Assembly (NCBI RefSeq): GCF_011305415.1
Contig: NZ_JAANOQ010000003.1
Span: 1 to 64,000, forward strand
Length of the DNA: 64,000 nucleotides
Reading direction: 5' to 3'
Origin: Flavobacterium bernardetii
GTDB taxonomy: Bacteria; Bacteroidota; Bacteroidia; Flavobacteriales; Flavobacteriaceae
The notes beneath the pieces were generated by a model that was given only the letters and a program-made list of their open reading frames with translations, did not search any database and was not told the origin of the DNA. Positions 7,811 through 19,400 of this stretch are shown in pieces. A program made the position numbers and the translations under genes. Each line of letters starts with the position of its first letter. The stretch's first letter is position 1.

Positions 7811-9502
7811 ATGTCAGACGATAAGAAAGTAATTTTCTCAATGCAAAAATTGAGTAAAAGTTATCCAGGAGCAGATAAACAAGTACTTAAAAATATATAT
7901 TTAAGCTTCTTTTATGGAGCAAAAATTGGAATTCTTGGATTGAACGGTTCAGGAAAATCTTCATTATTAAAAATTATTGCTGGTATTGATAAAAATTACC
8001 AAGGTGATGTGGTTTTTCAACCAGGTTATACCGTTGGATATTTAGAGCAAGAACCACTTTTAGATGAAACTAAAACGGTTATTGATATTGTTCGTGAAGG
8101 AGCAGCAGAAACATTTGAATTATTAGCAGAATTCAATAAAATTAATGACGATTTCGCTTTGCCTGAGGTGTATGAAAACCCTGAGAAGATGGAAAAGTTA
8201 ATGGATCGTCAAGCAGAATTACAAGATAGAATTGACGCTTCAGGTGCTTGGGAAATTGATACTAAATTAGAAATTGCAATGGACGCGCTTCGTACGCCAG
8301 ATCCAGAAACACCAATTAGTGTGTTATCAGGTGGAGAAAAACGTCGTGTAGCTTTATGTCGTTTACTTTTACAACAACCAGACGTCTTATTATTAGATGA
8401 GCCAACCAACCACTTAGATGCAGAATCTGTACTTTGGTTAGAACAACATTTAGCACAATATTCAGGAACTGTAATTGCTGTAACGCACGATAGATATTTC
8501 TTAGATAACGTTGCAGGTTGGATTTTAGAGTTAGATAGAGGAGAAGGTATTCCATGGAAAGGAAATTATTCTTCTTGGTTAGACCAAAAGTCAACTCGTA
8601 TGGCGCAAGAAGAAAAAGTAGCTTCAAAACGTAGAAAAAACTTAGAGCGTGAGTTAGACTGGGTTCGTCAAGGAGCTAAAGGTCGTCAAACAAAACAAAA
8701 AGCACGTTTACAGAATTACGATAAATTATTAAACGAAGACCAAAAAGAATTAGACGAGAAATTAGAAATTTACATTCCTAATGGACCACGTTTAGGAACA
8801 AATGTAATTGAAGCTAAAAATGTAGCAAAAGCATTCGGCGATAAATTATTATATGACGATTTAAATTTCGTTTTACCACAAGCAGGAATTGTTGGAATTA
8901 TCGGACCAAATGGTGCGGGTAAATCTACTATTTTCAAAATGATTATGGGCGAGCAAGAAACAGATAGCGGAACTTTCTCAGTTGGAGATACTGTGAAAAT
9001 CGCTTATGTGGATCAGTCACACTCAAACATTGATGCAAACAAAACACTTTGGGAGAACTTCTGTGATGGTCAAGAATTAATCATGATGGGTGGACGTCAA
9101 GTAAATTCAAGAGCATACTTATCTCGTTTCAACTTTGGTGGAAGTGATCAAAATAAAAAAGTAGCAACACTTTCTGGAGGTGAACGTAACCGTTTACACT
9201 TAGCCATGACTTTAAAAGAAGAAGGAAACGTACTTTTATTAGATGAGCCAACGAATGATTTAGATATCAATACACTTCGTGCTTTAGAAGAAGGTTTAGA
9301 GAATTTTGCAGGTTGTGCCGTTATTATTTCTCACGACAGATGGTTCTTAGATAGAGTTTGTACACATATCTTAGCTTTTGAAGGAGATTCTCAAGTGTAT
9401 AGTTTCGAAGGAAGTTTTACAGAATACGAAGAAAACAAACGCAAACGATTAGGTAAAGATGTAACGCCAACTCGTATCAAATACAAGAAGTTAATTCGAT
9501 AA
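7811..9502 (+). CDS. ettA: Energy-dependent translational throttle protein EttA (ABC-F ATPase)
   Basis: 563 residues, the usual length. Two ABC cassettes without membrane segments: Walker A GLNGSGKSS (about 43) and GPNGAGKST (about 375); signatures LSGGEKRR and LSGGERNR; Walker B LLLDEPTNHLD and LLLDEPTNDLD; and the ABC-F linker with WVRQGAKGRQTKQKAR. EttA binds the ribosomal E site and tunes the first elongation step according to ATP/ADP. The N-terminus MSDDKKVIFSMQKLSKSYPG and the C-terminal TPTRIKYKKL are typical of this subfamily. Followed by its own terminator. Confidence 0.96.
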   Translation: MSDDKKVIFSMQKLSKSYPGADKQVLKNIYLSFFYGAKIGILGLNGSGKSSLLKIIAGIDKNYQGDVVFQPGYTVGYLEQEPLLDETKTVIDIVREGAAETFELLAEFNKINDDFALPEVYENPEKMEKLMDRQAELQDRIDASGAWEIDTKLEIAMDALRTPDPETPISVLSGGEKRRVALCRLLLQQPDVLLLDEPTNHLDAESVLWLEQHLAQYSGTVIAVTHDRYFLDNVAGWILELDRGEGIPWKGNYSSWLDQKSTRMAQEEKVASKRRKNLERELDWVRQGAKGRQTKQKARLQNYDKLLNEDQKELDEKLEIYIPNGPRLGTNVIEAKNVAKAFGDKLLYDDLNFVLPQAGIVGIIGPNGAGKSTIFKMIMGEQETDSGTFSVGDTVKIAYVDQSHSNIDANKTLWENFCDGQELIMMGGRQVNSRAYLSRFNFGGSDQNKKVATLSGGERNRLHLAMTLKEEGNVLLLDEPTNDLDINTLRALEEGLENFAGCAVIISHDRWFLDRVCTHILAFEGDSQVYSFEGSFTEYEENKRKRLGKDVTPTRIKYKKLIR

Positions 9503-9521
9503 TTTGTAAATAAATTACAGC

Positions 9522-9551
9522 AAAAATCCTGATTTATTTCAGGATTTTTTT
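9522..9551 (+). terminator. Rho-independent terminator of ettA
   Basis: Stem AAAATCCTGA / TCAGGATTTT with a short loop and a run of seven Ts, about 20 nt after the ettA stop codon. Confidence 0.85.
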
Positions 9552-9577
9552 ATTTTTACCATATTTCAATTAAAAAA

Positions 9578-11767
9578 ATGAAAGCCAAGTTATATTTTAT
9601 ACTCTTTTTTTTTCTCTTATTCCCAAAATTTATTTTTGCTCAAATTGCTCTAACCAATAAAGAAGAAGCAAAAAAAGTGCTCCAAAAATCCATTGCCGAT
9701 TTAAATGATTTAAACTGTAAATCATCTTTAAATAATGCACAAAAACTATTGCAATATTCTTTAAGTAAAAACGACAATAGTTATGCTGCCAAGGCTTATA
9801 ATATTATTGGACTAAACTATGAGGAGTTTTCTGATTTAAAAAAAGCTTTGTATTATTATAAAGAAGGAATAAAATATGCTATAAAAGCTAACGATAAGCA
9901 ATTATTAGAATACTTATATAACAATATAGGAAATCTTTATTTCTTCGGTTTGGACAATCCTGAAAAGGGATTAGAATATTATTTTAAATCTTATAAGTAT
10001 TCTTTAAAATACGCAGATAAATTAGAAATTGCTTTTACAGAATTAAATATCGTTGCCGCTTATTTTAGACTAGAAAAGTTTGATGCTGGAAAAGTATATT
10101 TAGATAAAATTCTTCCAACTTTAAAGTCAGAAAATGATTTTGAAATGTACATTACTTACCATACATTATTAGGAAACTACAATTCAAATAAAAATAAAAA
10201 TGTAGAAGCAGAAAAAAATTATAATCTTGTTTTAGAACGATTAAAAGAAAATAATATTGAATTTTTTAAACCTAATGAATTAGAGATTTATAATGAAATT
10301 TATAAGTTTTACAAAAAAATAAATAATAAAGAAAAGGCATTGTTTTTTCTTGAAAAACACGATAAACTACAAGACGAATTAAACTTAAAAGAAAGAAATA
10401 AGGATGTTAAAATTGCAGGTATTTCAATTGATGAATTAGAAATGAATAATAAAATTCAGAAAGTTTTATCTGAAAAAAAGGTGCAAGATCAAAAAATGAT
10501 TGCTTCGTCAAAGTTGGTGAAAATGAGTTTGTTTTTCGCAGGAGTTCTATTATTATTTTTAATTTATATGTTTAAAAACTACTTAGATTATAGAAAATTA
10601 AATAAAAAACTTTTCGATTCCAACGAACAATTAAAAATCGCTAATATAAAATCGGAAGAAGCTTCGCTTTTAAAATCACAATTTTTATCCAATGTGAGTC
10701 ATGAACTTAGAACGCCTTTATATGGTGTAATTGGAATGGCTGATATTATCGAATCGGAACATGTTGAGCTAAAGAAAAATAAGTATTTTAAAGCACTAAA
10801 ATTCTCTTCAAATTACCTGTTGTCTTTAATTAATGATGTGTTGAATGTATATAAAATTGAAGATACAAAGTTTGAATTAATTTATGACAATGTTGAGATT
10901 AGAAAAGAAATTTCTGTTATTCGAGAATCATTAGGAATTATTGCTAAATCAAATAAAAACGAATTAAATATTAAAGTTTCGGATGCAGTTCCACAATTTA
11001 TAAAAACCGATTTAACTCGATTTTCTCAAATTCTAATTAACTTAATTAGCAACTCATTAAAGTTTACAAAAAAAGGTGTGGTTTCCATTAAATTACAACT
11101 TTTAGAAGAAGATACTATTCAAAAAATTCAAATTCAAATTGAAGATAACGGGATTGGAATTCCTGAAGAATATTTAGATAAAATTTTCGAAAAATTCGTA
11201 CAAGTTGATGTCAATTTAAATGAGCAATACAAAGGAACTGGACTTGGTTTATCTATTGTAAAAAGATTAGTAGATTTGTTTAAAGGAGAAATTTCAGTAA
11301 AAAGTGAAATGAATAAAGGAACTGTTTTTACGGTAAAAATACCCTATATTGTTGCTGATTGCGAAATAATATTTAAAGATATTACAATGTTAGCACCTAA
11401 AGTAAATAAGATAAATTTGAAGATTCTTGTTGTAGAAGATAACAAGATCAATCAAATGGTTACTAAAAAACTTTTAGATAAAAGTGACCATTCATGTAAG
11501 ATCGCAGAAAACGGATTAGAAGCAATTGAGTTGGTTGAAAAACATAAATTCGATTTGATTCTTATGGATATTCACATGCCGGTTTTAAACGGATTTGATG
11601 CTTCTAAAAAGATTAGAGAATTAGGAATTCTAACGCCAATTATTGCTCTGACAGCTTCAGATAAAAATGAAATAATTAATGAAATGGCCATTAATGGAAT
11701 TAATGATGTTTTAGTAAAGCCTTTCGAAATTAAAGATTTGCAAGTAATTATAGAGAAACATGTGTAA
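9578..11767 (+). CDS. Hybrid histidine kinase: TPR sensor, kinase, receiver (paralog 1)
   Basis: 729 residues. Signal peptide 1-21 ends FIFA-Q. A periplasmic TPR-like helical region follows (about 40-300, with repeats such as AAKAYNIIGLNYEEF and YNNIGNLYF). One membrane helix lies at about 310-327 (SLFFAGVLLLFLIYMF). Then come HisKA with the phospho-acceptor His375 in SNVSHELRTPLYG, HATPase_c with NLISNSLKFT, DNGIGIP and GTGLGLSIVKRL, and a receiver domain with VVEDNKINQ, phospho-Asp664 in LILMDIHMP and the Lys in VLVKPFE. No DNA-binding output, so it probably passes phosphate on to another protein. First of three tandem paralogs. Confidence 0.93.
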   Translation: MKAKLYFILFFFLLFPKFIFAQIALTNKEEAKKVLQKSIADLNDLNCKSSLNNAQKLLQYSLSKNDNSYAAKAYNIIGLNYEEFSDLKKALYYYKEGIKYAIKANDKQLLEYLYNNIGNLYFFGLDNPEKGLEYYFKSYKYSLKYADKLEIAFTELNIVAAYFRLEKFDAGKVYLDKILPTLKSENDFEMYITYHTLLGNYNSNKNKNVEAEKNYNLVLERLKENNIEFFKPNELEIYNEIYKFYKKINNKEKALFFLEKHDKLQDELNLKERNKDVKIAGISIDELEMNNKIQKVLSEKKVQDQKMIASSKLVKMSLFFAGVLLLFLIYMFKNYLDYRKLNKKLFDSNEQLKIANIKSEEASLLKSQFLSNVSHELRTPLYGVIGMADIIESEHVELKKNKYFKALKFSSNYLLSLINDVLNVYKIEDTKFELIYDNVEIRKEISVIRESLGIIAKSNKNELNIKVSDAVPQFIKTDLTRFSQILINLISNSLKFTKKGVVSIKLQLLEEDTIQKIQIQIEDNGIGIPEEYLDKIFEKFVQVDVNLNEQYKGTGLGLSIVKRLVDLFKGEISVKSEMNKGTVFTVKIPYIVADCEIIFKDITMLAPKVNKINLKILVVEDNKINQMVTKKLLDKSDHSCKIAENGLEAIELVEKHKFDLILMDIHMPVLNGFDASKKIRELGILTPIIALTASDKNEIINEMAINGINDVLVKPFEIKDLQVIIEKHV

Positions 11768-11821
11768 ATTATATTTGAAATGATTGAATTTGTAGTTTTA
11801 CCTCTTCTTTATATTTAAGAT

Positions 11822-13990
11822 ATGAAAAATTTTAAATTTATTTTCTTTTTTTTATTGGTTTTCAATATACATTTTTCCCAAACAAATGTAAATAGTGATG
11901 AGGAGGCTCAAAAATTATTTACCATTGCGAGTACTAATTTTTACAATCTAAATAATCTATAAAACAAACCGAAAAAATTCTTACTTATTCTTTAAAAAAA
12001 CAAAATTTTGAACTAGCGGCTAAAGCATATAATTTATTAGGATTAAATTTTGAACAATTTACAGATTATAAAAAGGCAATTGAGTTATATAAAGAAGGAA
12101 TACTATGTGCTTCCAAAATAAATAACAACGCTGCTTTGGGCTGGTTATACAACAATCTTGGCGGTGTTTATTCCTATAATAATATAGATATTAACAAAGG
12201 AACTTATTATTTTAAAAAAGCATTTCATCACACAAAAAATCTTAAAAATAATAGTGATTTTTTAGTGGCAGCACTCAATATTGGCGCCAATTTAATCGAA
12301 CTAAAACAATACGAAGAAGGTAAAAAATACTTAGATAAATCAAAAGACAAGGTTTTAGTTTCTAATGAAATGGATGTTATTATTTCTATGTATGCTTCTT
12401 ATTCAGCGTATTATGATTTGTATAAAAATGATTTTAAAAATGCTGAAAAAGCTTATTTTGGCGCTATAGAAGCTGGTAAAAAAGATAATACGCCAGCAAT
12501 TAGAATGAACTTACTTGATATTTATAAATCGTTTGCTGAGTTTTATAAAAAATACAATAAATTAGAAAAATCTGTTGAATATTATAAACTATATATCGAT
12601 TTAAACAGTGAAATTTATAACGAAGAACAAAAAAACATACTACAAGGAAAGGATCAAACGTTTAGATTAGATTTAATAAATTCAAGAATTGAAAAAGTTG
12701 AACAAGAAAATAAAGATTACGTTAAAAAATTAAATTTCAATAAATACTTTATCATTTTTCTTACCATCTTAGTTTTTACTTTTTTAACTCTAATGTACTT
12801 TCTATATAAAAACTTTACTAAAAATATAAAAATTAATAAAAAACTTAAAAAAGCAAATATAGAATTATATAATGCAAAACAAAAAACAGAAGAAATAGCC
12901 AAACTAAAAGCTCAGTTCATGTCAACGGTTAGTCACGAATTACGAACGCCTCTTTATGGAGTAATCGGTTTGACTGAGATAATTGAAAATGAACATGCCG
13001 AATTAAAAGATAGTAAATACATAAATTCATTAAAGTTTTCAGCAAAATATTTATTGTCATTAATCAATGATGTTTTAAGTTTATCCAAAATTGAATCGGA
13101 AAATATTGAGCTTGTTTATGAAGATATTAATTTTAAAAGTGAAATCGAAACTATAGTAAATTCTATGGAAGTGATTGCTAAACAATATTATAATGTTATC
13201 ACTTTAGATTTAGATCCAGATGTTCCAAAATATATAAAAACCGATAAGACAAGACTGTCTCAAATTTTATTAAATTTATTGAGTAATGCGCTTAAATTCA
13301 CAAAAGATGGAAACGTTAATATTCATATTTATGTCGTAAATAATTCTGTTTTAAATTTTGAAATTACCGATACTGGTATAGGAATTCCTCAAAAATATAT
13401 TGATAAAGTATTCGATAAATTTGTTCAAGTGGAAAGAAATTCCGACGAACAGTTTCAAGGAACAGGATTAGGTTTAGCCATCGTAAAACGATTTGTAGAT
13501 TCATTTGACGGACAAATTCATATAGATAGTGAAATAAATAAAGGAACAACTATTCGATTTTCTATTCCATTAATTTTAGGAAAAGAAGTAGAAAGAAGTA
13601 CTTCAAATAAAAACGGCATGACTATTGATAATTTGAGGGTTTTAGTGGTGGAAGATAATAAAGTAAATCAAATTGTTACATAAAAAATACTTGAAAAAAA
13701 CAAGATAATTTTGTACCATTGCTGTAGATGGTTTTCATGCCTTAGAAATTTTAAAAACTAATAAATTCGACATTATTTTAATGGATATTGATATGCCCAA
13801 AATGAACGGTTTTGAAACAACAGAAAAAATCCACGAATTAGGAATAACAACTCCAATAATAGCATTAACTGCTTCGGATAAATACGAGTTAGAAGGTGAT
13901 ATTTCAAAGTACAAAATGAATGATATTTTAGTAAAACCTTTCGAATTTACTGATTTGCAAAATTTAATAATCAAACACATAAATTTATAG
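11822..13990 (+). pseudogene. Disrupted hybrid histidine kinase (paralog 2)
   Basis: A paralog of the two flanking hybrid kinases, broken at two places. It begins MKNFKFIFFFLLVFNIHFSQ (signal peptide) and runs into TAA at 11960-11962. The matching TPR sequence (KQTEKILTYSLKKQ...) resumes in another frame from about 11960 and is open to 13683, covering TPR, membrane helix, HisKA (His codon 12934-12936, STVSHELRTPLYG) and HATPase. TAA at 13681-13683 then interrupts the receiver just after VVEDNKVNQIVT, and the rest (VDGFHALEIL, LMDIDMPKMNG, VKPFEFTD) resumes in the first frame to 13990. Two or more small lesions in an otherwise well-preserved gene suggest recent decay or sequence error. Confidence 0.85.
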
Positions 13991-13996
13991 AATTAT

Positions 13997-16189
13997 ATGA
14001 GTTCATTAAAATATTTCCTAATAGTATTAATTAGTTTTCAATTAGGATTTGCTCAAAATAAAAAGTATACCTCTAAACAAGTAGATAGTTTGTTTGAGTT
14101 AGGTAATAATTATTATAAAAAATCTGATTATTATAATTCATTAAAAGAATTAAGATTTGCCTTAATTGAAGCAGAGAAAATAAAAAATGACACATTAGTA
14201 TCAAATATTTATAATAGAATAGGAAGAAACTTTGCACAAATTAAAAATTTAGAATTTTCAAATTATTTCTTTAATAAATCTTTAGTATTAGCCAAAAAAA
14301 CGAACAACTTAAAACATCAAATTCTTGTATTAAATAATTTAGGCAACCTTTTTACAGGGTTTTGTGAAACAAAATCTAATCAAAAAAAGGCTATATCTTA
14401 TTATAAACAAGCGTTGCGACTTGCAAAAAAAAATAATCTTAATGAAGATATTTGCTTAATTTCAATGAATTTAGCATGGTCCTATTTAAAATTTAAAGAA
14501 TTTGAAAATGCTAAACCTTATTTAGACGATTTTATAAAGTTACATCCAAAATATGGTAATAAACTTTTTAATAACATCGTTTATATGTTGCAAGCAACCT
14601 ATTATGAAGGAATTGGCCAATATCAATTAGCTGAAAAAACGTATCAAGATGGGCTAGCAACATTTAGTGAGAAATTAATATTTAAAGAAAAAAAAAGCGA
14701 ATACTTATATAGATACTCCAGATTATTATCAAAAATAAATAAACCACAAGAAGCTGCATTATACTTAAAACAAGCCGATAGTATTAATGAAATATTTTAT
14801 AATAAAGAAATATTAAATAAAGCAAAAGAAACTTCTTCAGCTTTAATTTTAGATGCTTTCAAAATCGATAAAATTAAAGCAGACTTTGAATTAAAAAGTA
14901 AAGAACAAAATTTAAAACTTAACAAAAATATATTTTACATAACTTTAATATTTCTTGCAATAATTAGTTGTTTTTCTATTTATATTTTAAAGTTATATAA
15001 AAATAAGAATAAAATTAATGAACAACTTACCAGTCTAAATATCGAATTAGAAAAGGCTAAACTTGTAGCAGAAGAATCAAATGAAATGAAATCTAAATTT
15101 GTTTCTACCATAACCCATGAACTTCGTACGCCGCTTTTTGGAGTTATTAGCTTAACAGAAATTTTAGAAAAATCAGTAATTGAAGAAGAAAGTAGAAGCC
15201 ATTTAAAATCATTAAAATATTCCGCTAAATATTTATTAAGTTTAGTAAACGATGTTTTGCAAATTTCAAAACTTGAAAATAAAAATTCTAAATTAGAAAA
15301 AAGTATTTTCGAATTTAAAAGCATAATCAATTCAGTTAAATTAAATTTAGAACAAATTGCAATTCAAAATAATAATAAATTTGTAATAGAAATAGATGAA
15401 AATGTGAATGAGTATTTTAGCTCAGATGAAGTAAAATTGACTCAGTTATGCCTAAATTTAGCTTCAAATGCATTAAAATTTACAAAAAATGGAGATGTAA
15501 CTATTAAAATTGATAAAATAAATGAAATCGATAATTTACAAGTTATTAAATTTAGTTTTATAGATACTGGGTTTGGGATTTCAGAAATAAATCAGAAAAG
15601 GATTTTTGATAAATTTTTTCAAATAACACCTAAAGATAATTTTTTTCAAGGAAGTGGCTTAGGATTAACAATTGTAAATGATATTTTATTACTTTTTAAT
15701 TCTAAAATTGAATTAAAATCAGAATTAGGTAAAGGTTCTGAATTTAGTTTTATTCTAAATTTAGAAAAAGCATCAAACAGTATTCAGTTTGAAACAGAAG
15801 TTATTAATCATGAGTTTAATAATTTAAATGTATTAATTGTAGATGACAACAAAATAAATCAAATAGTAACTTCTAAAACGATTAAAAATTTAAACTGTAT
15901 ACCAACTATTGCAGATAATGGATTTGAAGCTATTGAAATGATTCGATTAAAGGAATTTGATATCGTATTAATGGATATTAATATGCCAGAAATTGATGGG
16001 TTTGACACCACTATAGAAATTAGAAAATTTAATAAAAACATTCCAATTATTGCTTTTACTGCTTTTGATAAATCAGAAATTCAAGAAAAAGTACAAATGT
16101 CTGGAATTTCTGATGTTTTAAACAAACCATTTACAAGTTCTGAATTAATACATATAATTACAAAATTTACTTCTTCAAGTAACGTATAA
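13997..16189 (+). CDS. Hybrid histidine kinase: TPR sensor, kinase, receiver (paralog 3)
   Basis: 730 residues with the same architecture as paralog 1. Signal peptide 1-19 (ISFQLGFAQ), TPR-like region about 25-280 (NIYNRIGRNFAQI, LVLNNLGNLF), membrane helix about 313-333 (IFYITLIFLAIISCFSIYIL), HisKA with His374 in STITHELRTPLFG, HATPase with NLASNALKFT, DTGFGIS and GSGLGLTIV, then a receiver with IVDDNKINQ, Asp660 in IVLMDINMP and NKPFTSSE. It starts 6 nt after the broken paralog, so the three likely arose by tandem duplication. It is more diverged than paralogs 1 and 2 are from each other. Signal and partner unknown. Confidence 0.92.
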   Translation: MSSLKYFLIVLISFQLGFAQNKKYTSKQVDSLFELGNNYYKKSDYYNSLKELRFALIEAEKIKNDTLVSNIYNRIGRNFAQIKNLEFSNYFFNKSLVLAKKTNNLKHQILVLNNLGNLFTGFCETKSNQKKAISYYKQALRLAKKNNLNEDICLISMNLAWSYLKFKEFENAKPYLDDFIKLHPKYGNKLFNNIVYMLQATYYEGIGQYQLAEKTYQDGLATFSEKLIFKEKKSEYLYRYSRLLSKINKPQEAALYLKQADSINEIFYNKEILNKAKETSSALILDAFKIDKIKADFELKSKEQNLKLNKNIFYITLIFLAIISCFSIYILKLYKNKNKINEQLTSLNIELEKAKLVAEESNEMKSKFVSTITHELRTPLFGVISLTEILEKSVIEEESRSHLKSLKYSAKYLLSLVNDVLQISKLENKNSKLEKSIFEFKSIINSVKLNLEQIAIQNNNKFVIEIDENVNEYFSSDEVKLTQLCLNLASNALKFTKNGDVTIKIDKINEIDNLQVIKFSFIDTGFGISEINQKRIFDKFFQITPKDNFFQGSGLGLTIVNDILLLFNSKIELKSELGKGSEFSFILNLEKASNSIQFETEVINHEFNNLNVLIVDDNKINQIVTSKTIKNLNCIPTIADNGFEAIEMIRLKEFDIVLMDINMPEIDGFDTTIEIRKFNKNIPIIAFTAFDKSEIQEKVQMSGISDVLNKPFTSSELIHIITKFTSSSNV

Positions 16190-16206
16190 TTATAAAATAC
16201 TTTTAT

Positions 16207-16388
16207 AACCCTTGGGTGTATTTAAAAAAAACGTCAATTCGAGTGTTTTTTGTGCAGTTCAACGAAACAAAAAATGTATCGAGAATAGTTTTTAAAGAAA
16301 TTTTTCTTGTTCTTGATACGATTTTTTGAAAAAAATCACTCGAACTGACGAAAAATTCTTATCAGAAACTAATTACACCCAACGGGTT
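16207..16388. repeat. Dispersed palindromic element, copy 2 (inverted)
   Basis: Reverse complement of the element at 3310-3492. It ends CTAATTACACCCAACGGGTT, with the internal pairs GTCAATTCGAGTG / CACTCGAACTGAC and TATCGAGAA / TTCTTGATA. The outer ~15 bases of its left end differ from copy 1. It lies just past the third hybrid kinase. Confidence 0.85.
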
Positions 16389-16404
16389 TTATATTATATA
16401 AAAA

Positions 16405-16437
16405 ACAAAAAATCCATTTCGAAAAATGGATTTTTTG
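16405..16437. terminator. Bidirectional terminator between hybrid kinase and purL
   Basis: Stem AAAAAATCCAT / ATGGATTTTTT flanked by A and T runs on both sides. It lies between convergent genes (kinase paralog 3 on plus, purL on minus), so it can serve both. Confidence 0.8.
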
Positions 16438-16453
16438 TAGTTATTTGTTTTTA

Positions 16454-19400
16454 TTATTTTTTGTTTTCGATCCAATTTCTAGCATTTACAAATGCTTCTA
16501 ACCAAGGAGTCACTTCGTCTTTCTGACCTCTTTCTGGATAATTAGCCCAGTTCCAAGGGAAAGTAGAACGCTCAATATGTGGCATTGTAACTAAATGTCT
16601 TCCAGTTGCATCACACATCATTGCCGTGTTGTAATCTGAACCATTAGGATTGGCCGGATAACCTTCGTAACCATATTTAGCTACAATGTTATAGTTTTCT
16701 TCCGATAATGGTAAATTAAATTTTCCTTCTCCATGCGAAATCCAAACTCCTAAAGTTGTTCCTTCTAAACTAGATAACATCACAGAATTATTCTTTTGAA
16801 CTTTTACAGAAGTAAAGCCACTTTCGTGTTTATGTGAATCGTTATGTTTCATTTTTCCGTGAACTTCATGTTCTGGAGTAATCAATTCTAATTCCATCAT
16901 TAACTGACAACCATTACAAATTCCAACAGAAAGTGTGTCTTCTCTTTTGAAGAAGTTTTTCAAGGCTGTATTTGCTTTTTCGTTGTATAAAAAGGCACCA
17001 GCCCAACCTTTTGCTGAACCTAAAACATCTGAATTCGAAAATCCACCAACGGCTCCAATAAATTGAATGTCATCTAAAGTTTCACGACCAGAAATTAAAT
17101 CCGTCATGTGAACATCTTTCACATCAAAACCTGCTAAATACATAGCATTTGCCATTTCACGCTCAGAATTACTTCCCTTTTCACGAATGATTGCGGCTTT
17201 TGGTCGGTTTGTTGTAGAAGTCGGTGCTAATTTTCCATCAAAATGAGATGGGAATGTAAACTGTAAAGGTTGATTAGCGAAGTTTTCAAATCGCTCTAAC
17301 GCTTTTCCGTTTTTAGTTTGTTTTTGATCTAATAAATACGAAGTTTCAAACCACGCTTTTCTATATTTTGAAACACTTAAATTGAAAGTGTCATCAAAGT
17401 TTGTAATAGAAACAGAATCCGAATTCGTTACTGTTCCGATATTGAAAATTTCAACTCCATTCGCTTTAAAAGTTGCTTCTACTTCAGCATCAGCTTGAAA
17501 AACTACCGCAATATTTTCAGAGAATAATAATTTAGTAGAATCATTTTCGTTAATTGAAGTTAAGTCGAAATTCGCACCTAAATTCACATCAGCAAAACAC
17601 ATTTCTAATAAAGTTGTGATTAAACCACCACTTCCAATATCGTGTCCCGCTTTGATTTTTCTCTCTTTAATTAAATCTTGTAACGTATTAAATGCATTTT
17701 TGAAGAAAGCAGCATTTTTGATCGTTGGCGTTTCATTTCCAACTTTATTTTGCGTTTGATTAAATGACGAACCACCTAATTTAAACGAATCTTGAGATAA
17801 GTTTAAATAGTAAATGTTTCCACCATTTCGTTGTAAAACAGGTTCTACCACTTTCGTAATATTCGAACAATTTCCAGCAGCTGAAATAATAACCGTTCCT
17901 GGCGCAATTACTTCATCATTAGGATATTTTTGCTTCATTGAAAGGGAATCTTTTCCTGTTGGGATGTTGATTCCTAATTCGATAGCGAAATCTGAACAAG
18001 CTTGAACCGCTTCATATAAACGAGCATCTTCACCTTCATTTTTACAAGCCCACATCCAGTTTGCTGATAACGAAACTGAATCTAAATTATCTTTTAAAGG
18101 CGCCCAAACTAAGTTAGAAAGCGATTCTGCAATAGCATTTCTTGTACCAGCAACTGGATCAATTAAAGACGAAATAGGAGCATGGCCAATTGAAGTGGCA
18201 ATTCCTTCTTTTCCTTTAAAGTCTAAAGCCATTACACCAACATTATTCAAAGGCAATTGTAACGGTCCAACACATTGTTGTTTCGCCACTTTTCCACCAA
18301 CACAACGGTCAACTTTGTTTGTTAACCAGTCTTTACAAGCTACAGCTTCAAGTTGTAAAACTTGCTCTAAATAGGTTGGAATTTCTTTTGAATTATATGC
18401 TGAATTGCTGTAATTTCTAGCAATTGTTTTGTCATTCATGATTGTTTTTGGCGAACTTCCGAAAAAGTCTTCCAAAGCATAATCCATTGGTTTTAAACCT
18501 GTAGATTTCGATTCGAATGTAAATCTGTGATCATTAGTTACCACTCCAACTTCATACATTGGAGAACGTTCTCTATCGGCAATTCTTTGTAAGATGTCCA
18601 TGTCTTTCTCACCAATCACTAATCCCATTCTTTCTTGAGATTCGTTTCCGATAATTTCTTTAGCAGAAAGTGTTGGATCTCCAACTGGTAATTTATCTAA
18701 ATCGATTAATCCACCAGTTTCTTCTACTAATTCTGATAAACAATTTAAGTGTCCACCCGCACCATGATCGTGAATAGAAACAATTGGATTGTTATCACTT
18801 TCCACTAAACCACGAATAGCATTCGCAGCACGTTTTTGCATTTCTGGATTAGAACGTTGGATCGCATTTAATTCAATTCCTGAACCAAAAGCTCCTGTGT
18901 CTGCTGATGAAACTGCCGCTCCACCCATTCCAATTCTATAATTTTCTCCACCAAGAATGACAATTTTATCACCTTCTTGTGGTTTCTTTTTAATCGCTTG
19001 ATCTAATTTTCCGTACCCAATTCCACCTGCTTGCATGATAACTTTATCATAACCTAATTTTCTGCTCTTTGAAGCTGAGGCACTCGAAGCTTCTTCATGT
19101 TCGAAAGTTAAAACCGAACCAGTAATTAACGGTTGCCCAAATTTATTTCCAAAATCTGAAGCTCCGTTTGACGCTTTAATCAAAATATCCATTGGTGTTT
19201 GATACAACCAAGGACGTTCAGCCATCGCTTCTTCATGTTTACGATTGTCATTCAATCTTGAATACGAAGTCATGTAAACTGCTGTTCCTGCCAATGGTAA
19301 GGAACCTTGTCCACCTGCTAAACGGTCACGAATTTCTCCTCCAGAACCTGTTGCTGCTCCATTGAAAGGTTCAACAGTTGTTGGGAAATTATGTGTTTCT

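Noticed and set aside
16326-16526. 66-codon plus-strand frame near the purL end
   Set aside because: It starts in the dispersed repeat, crosses a terminator and ends antisense to purL.
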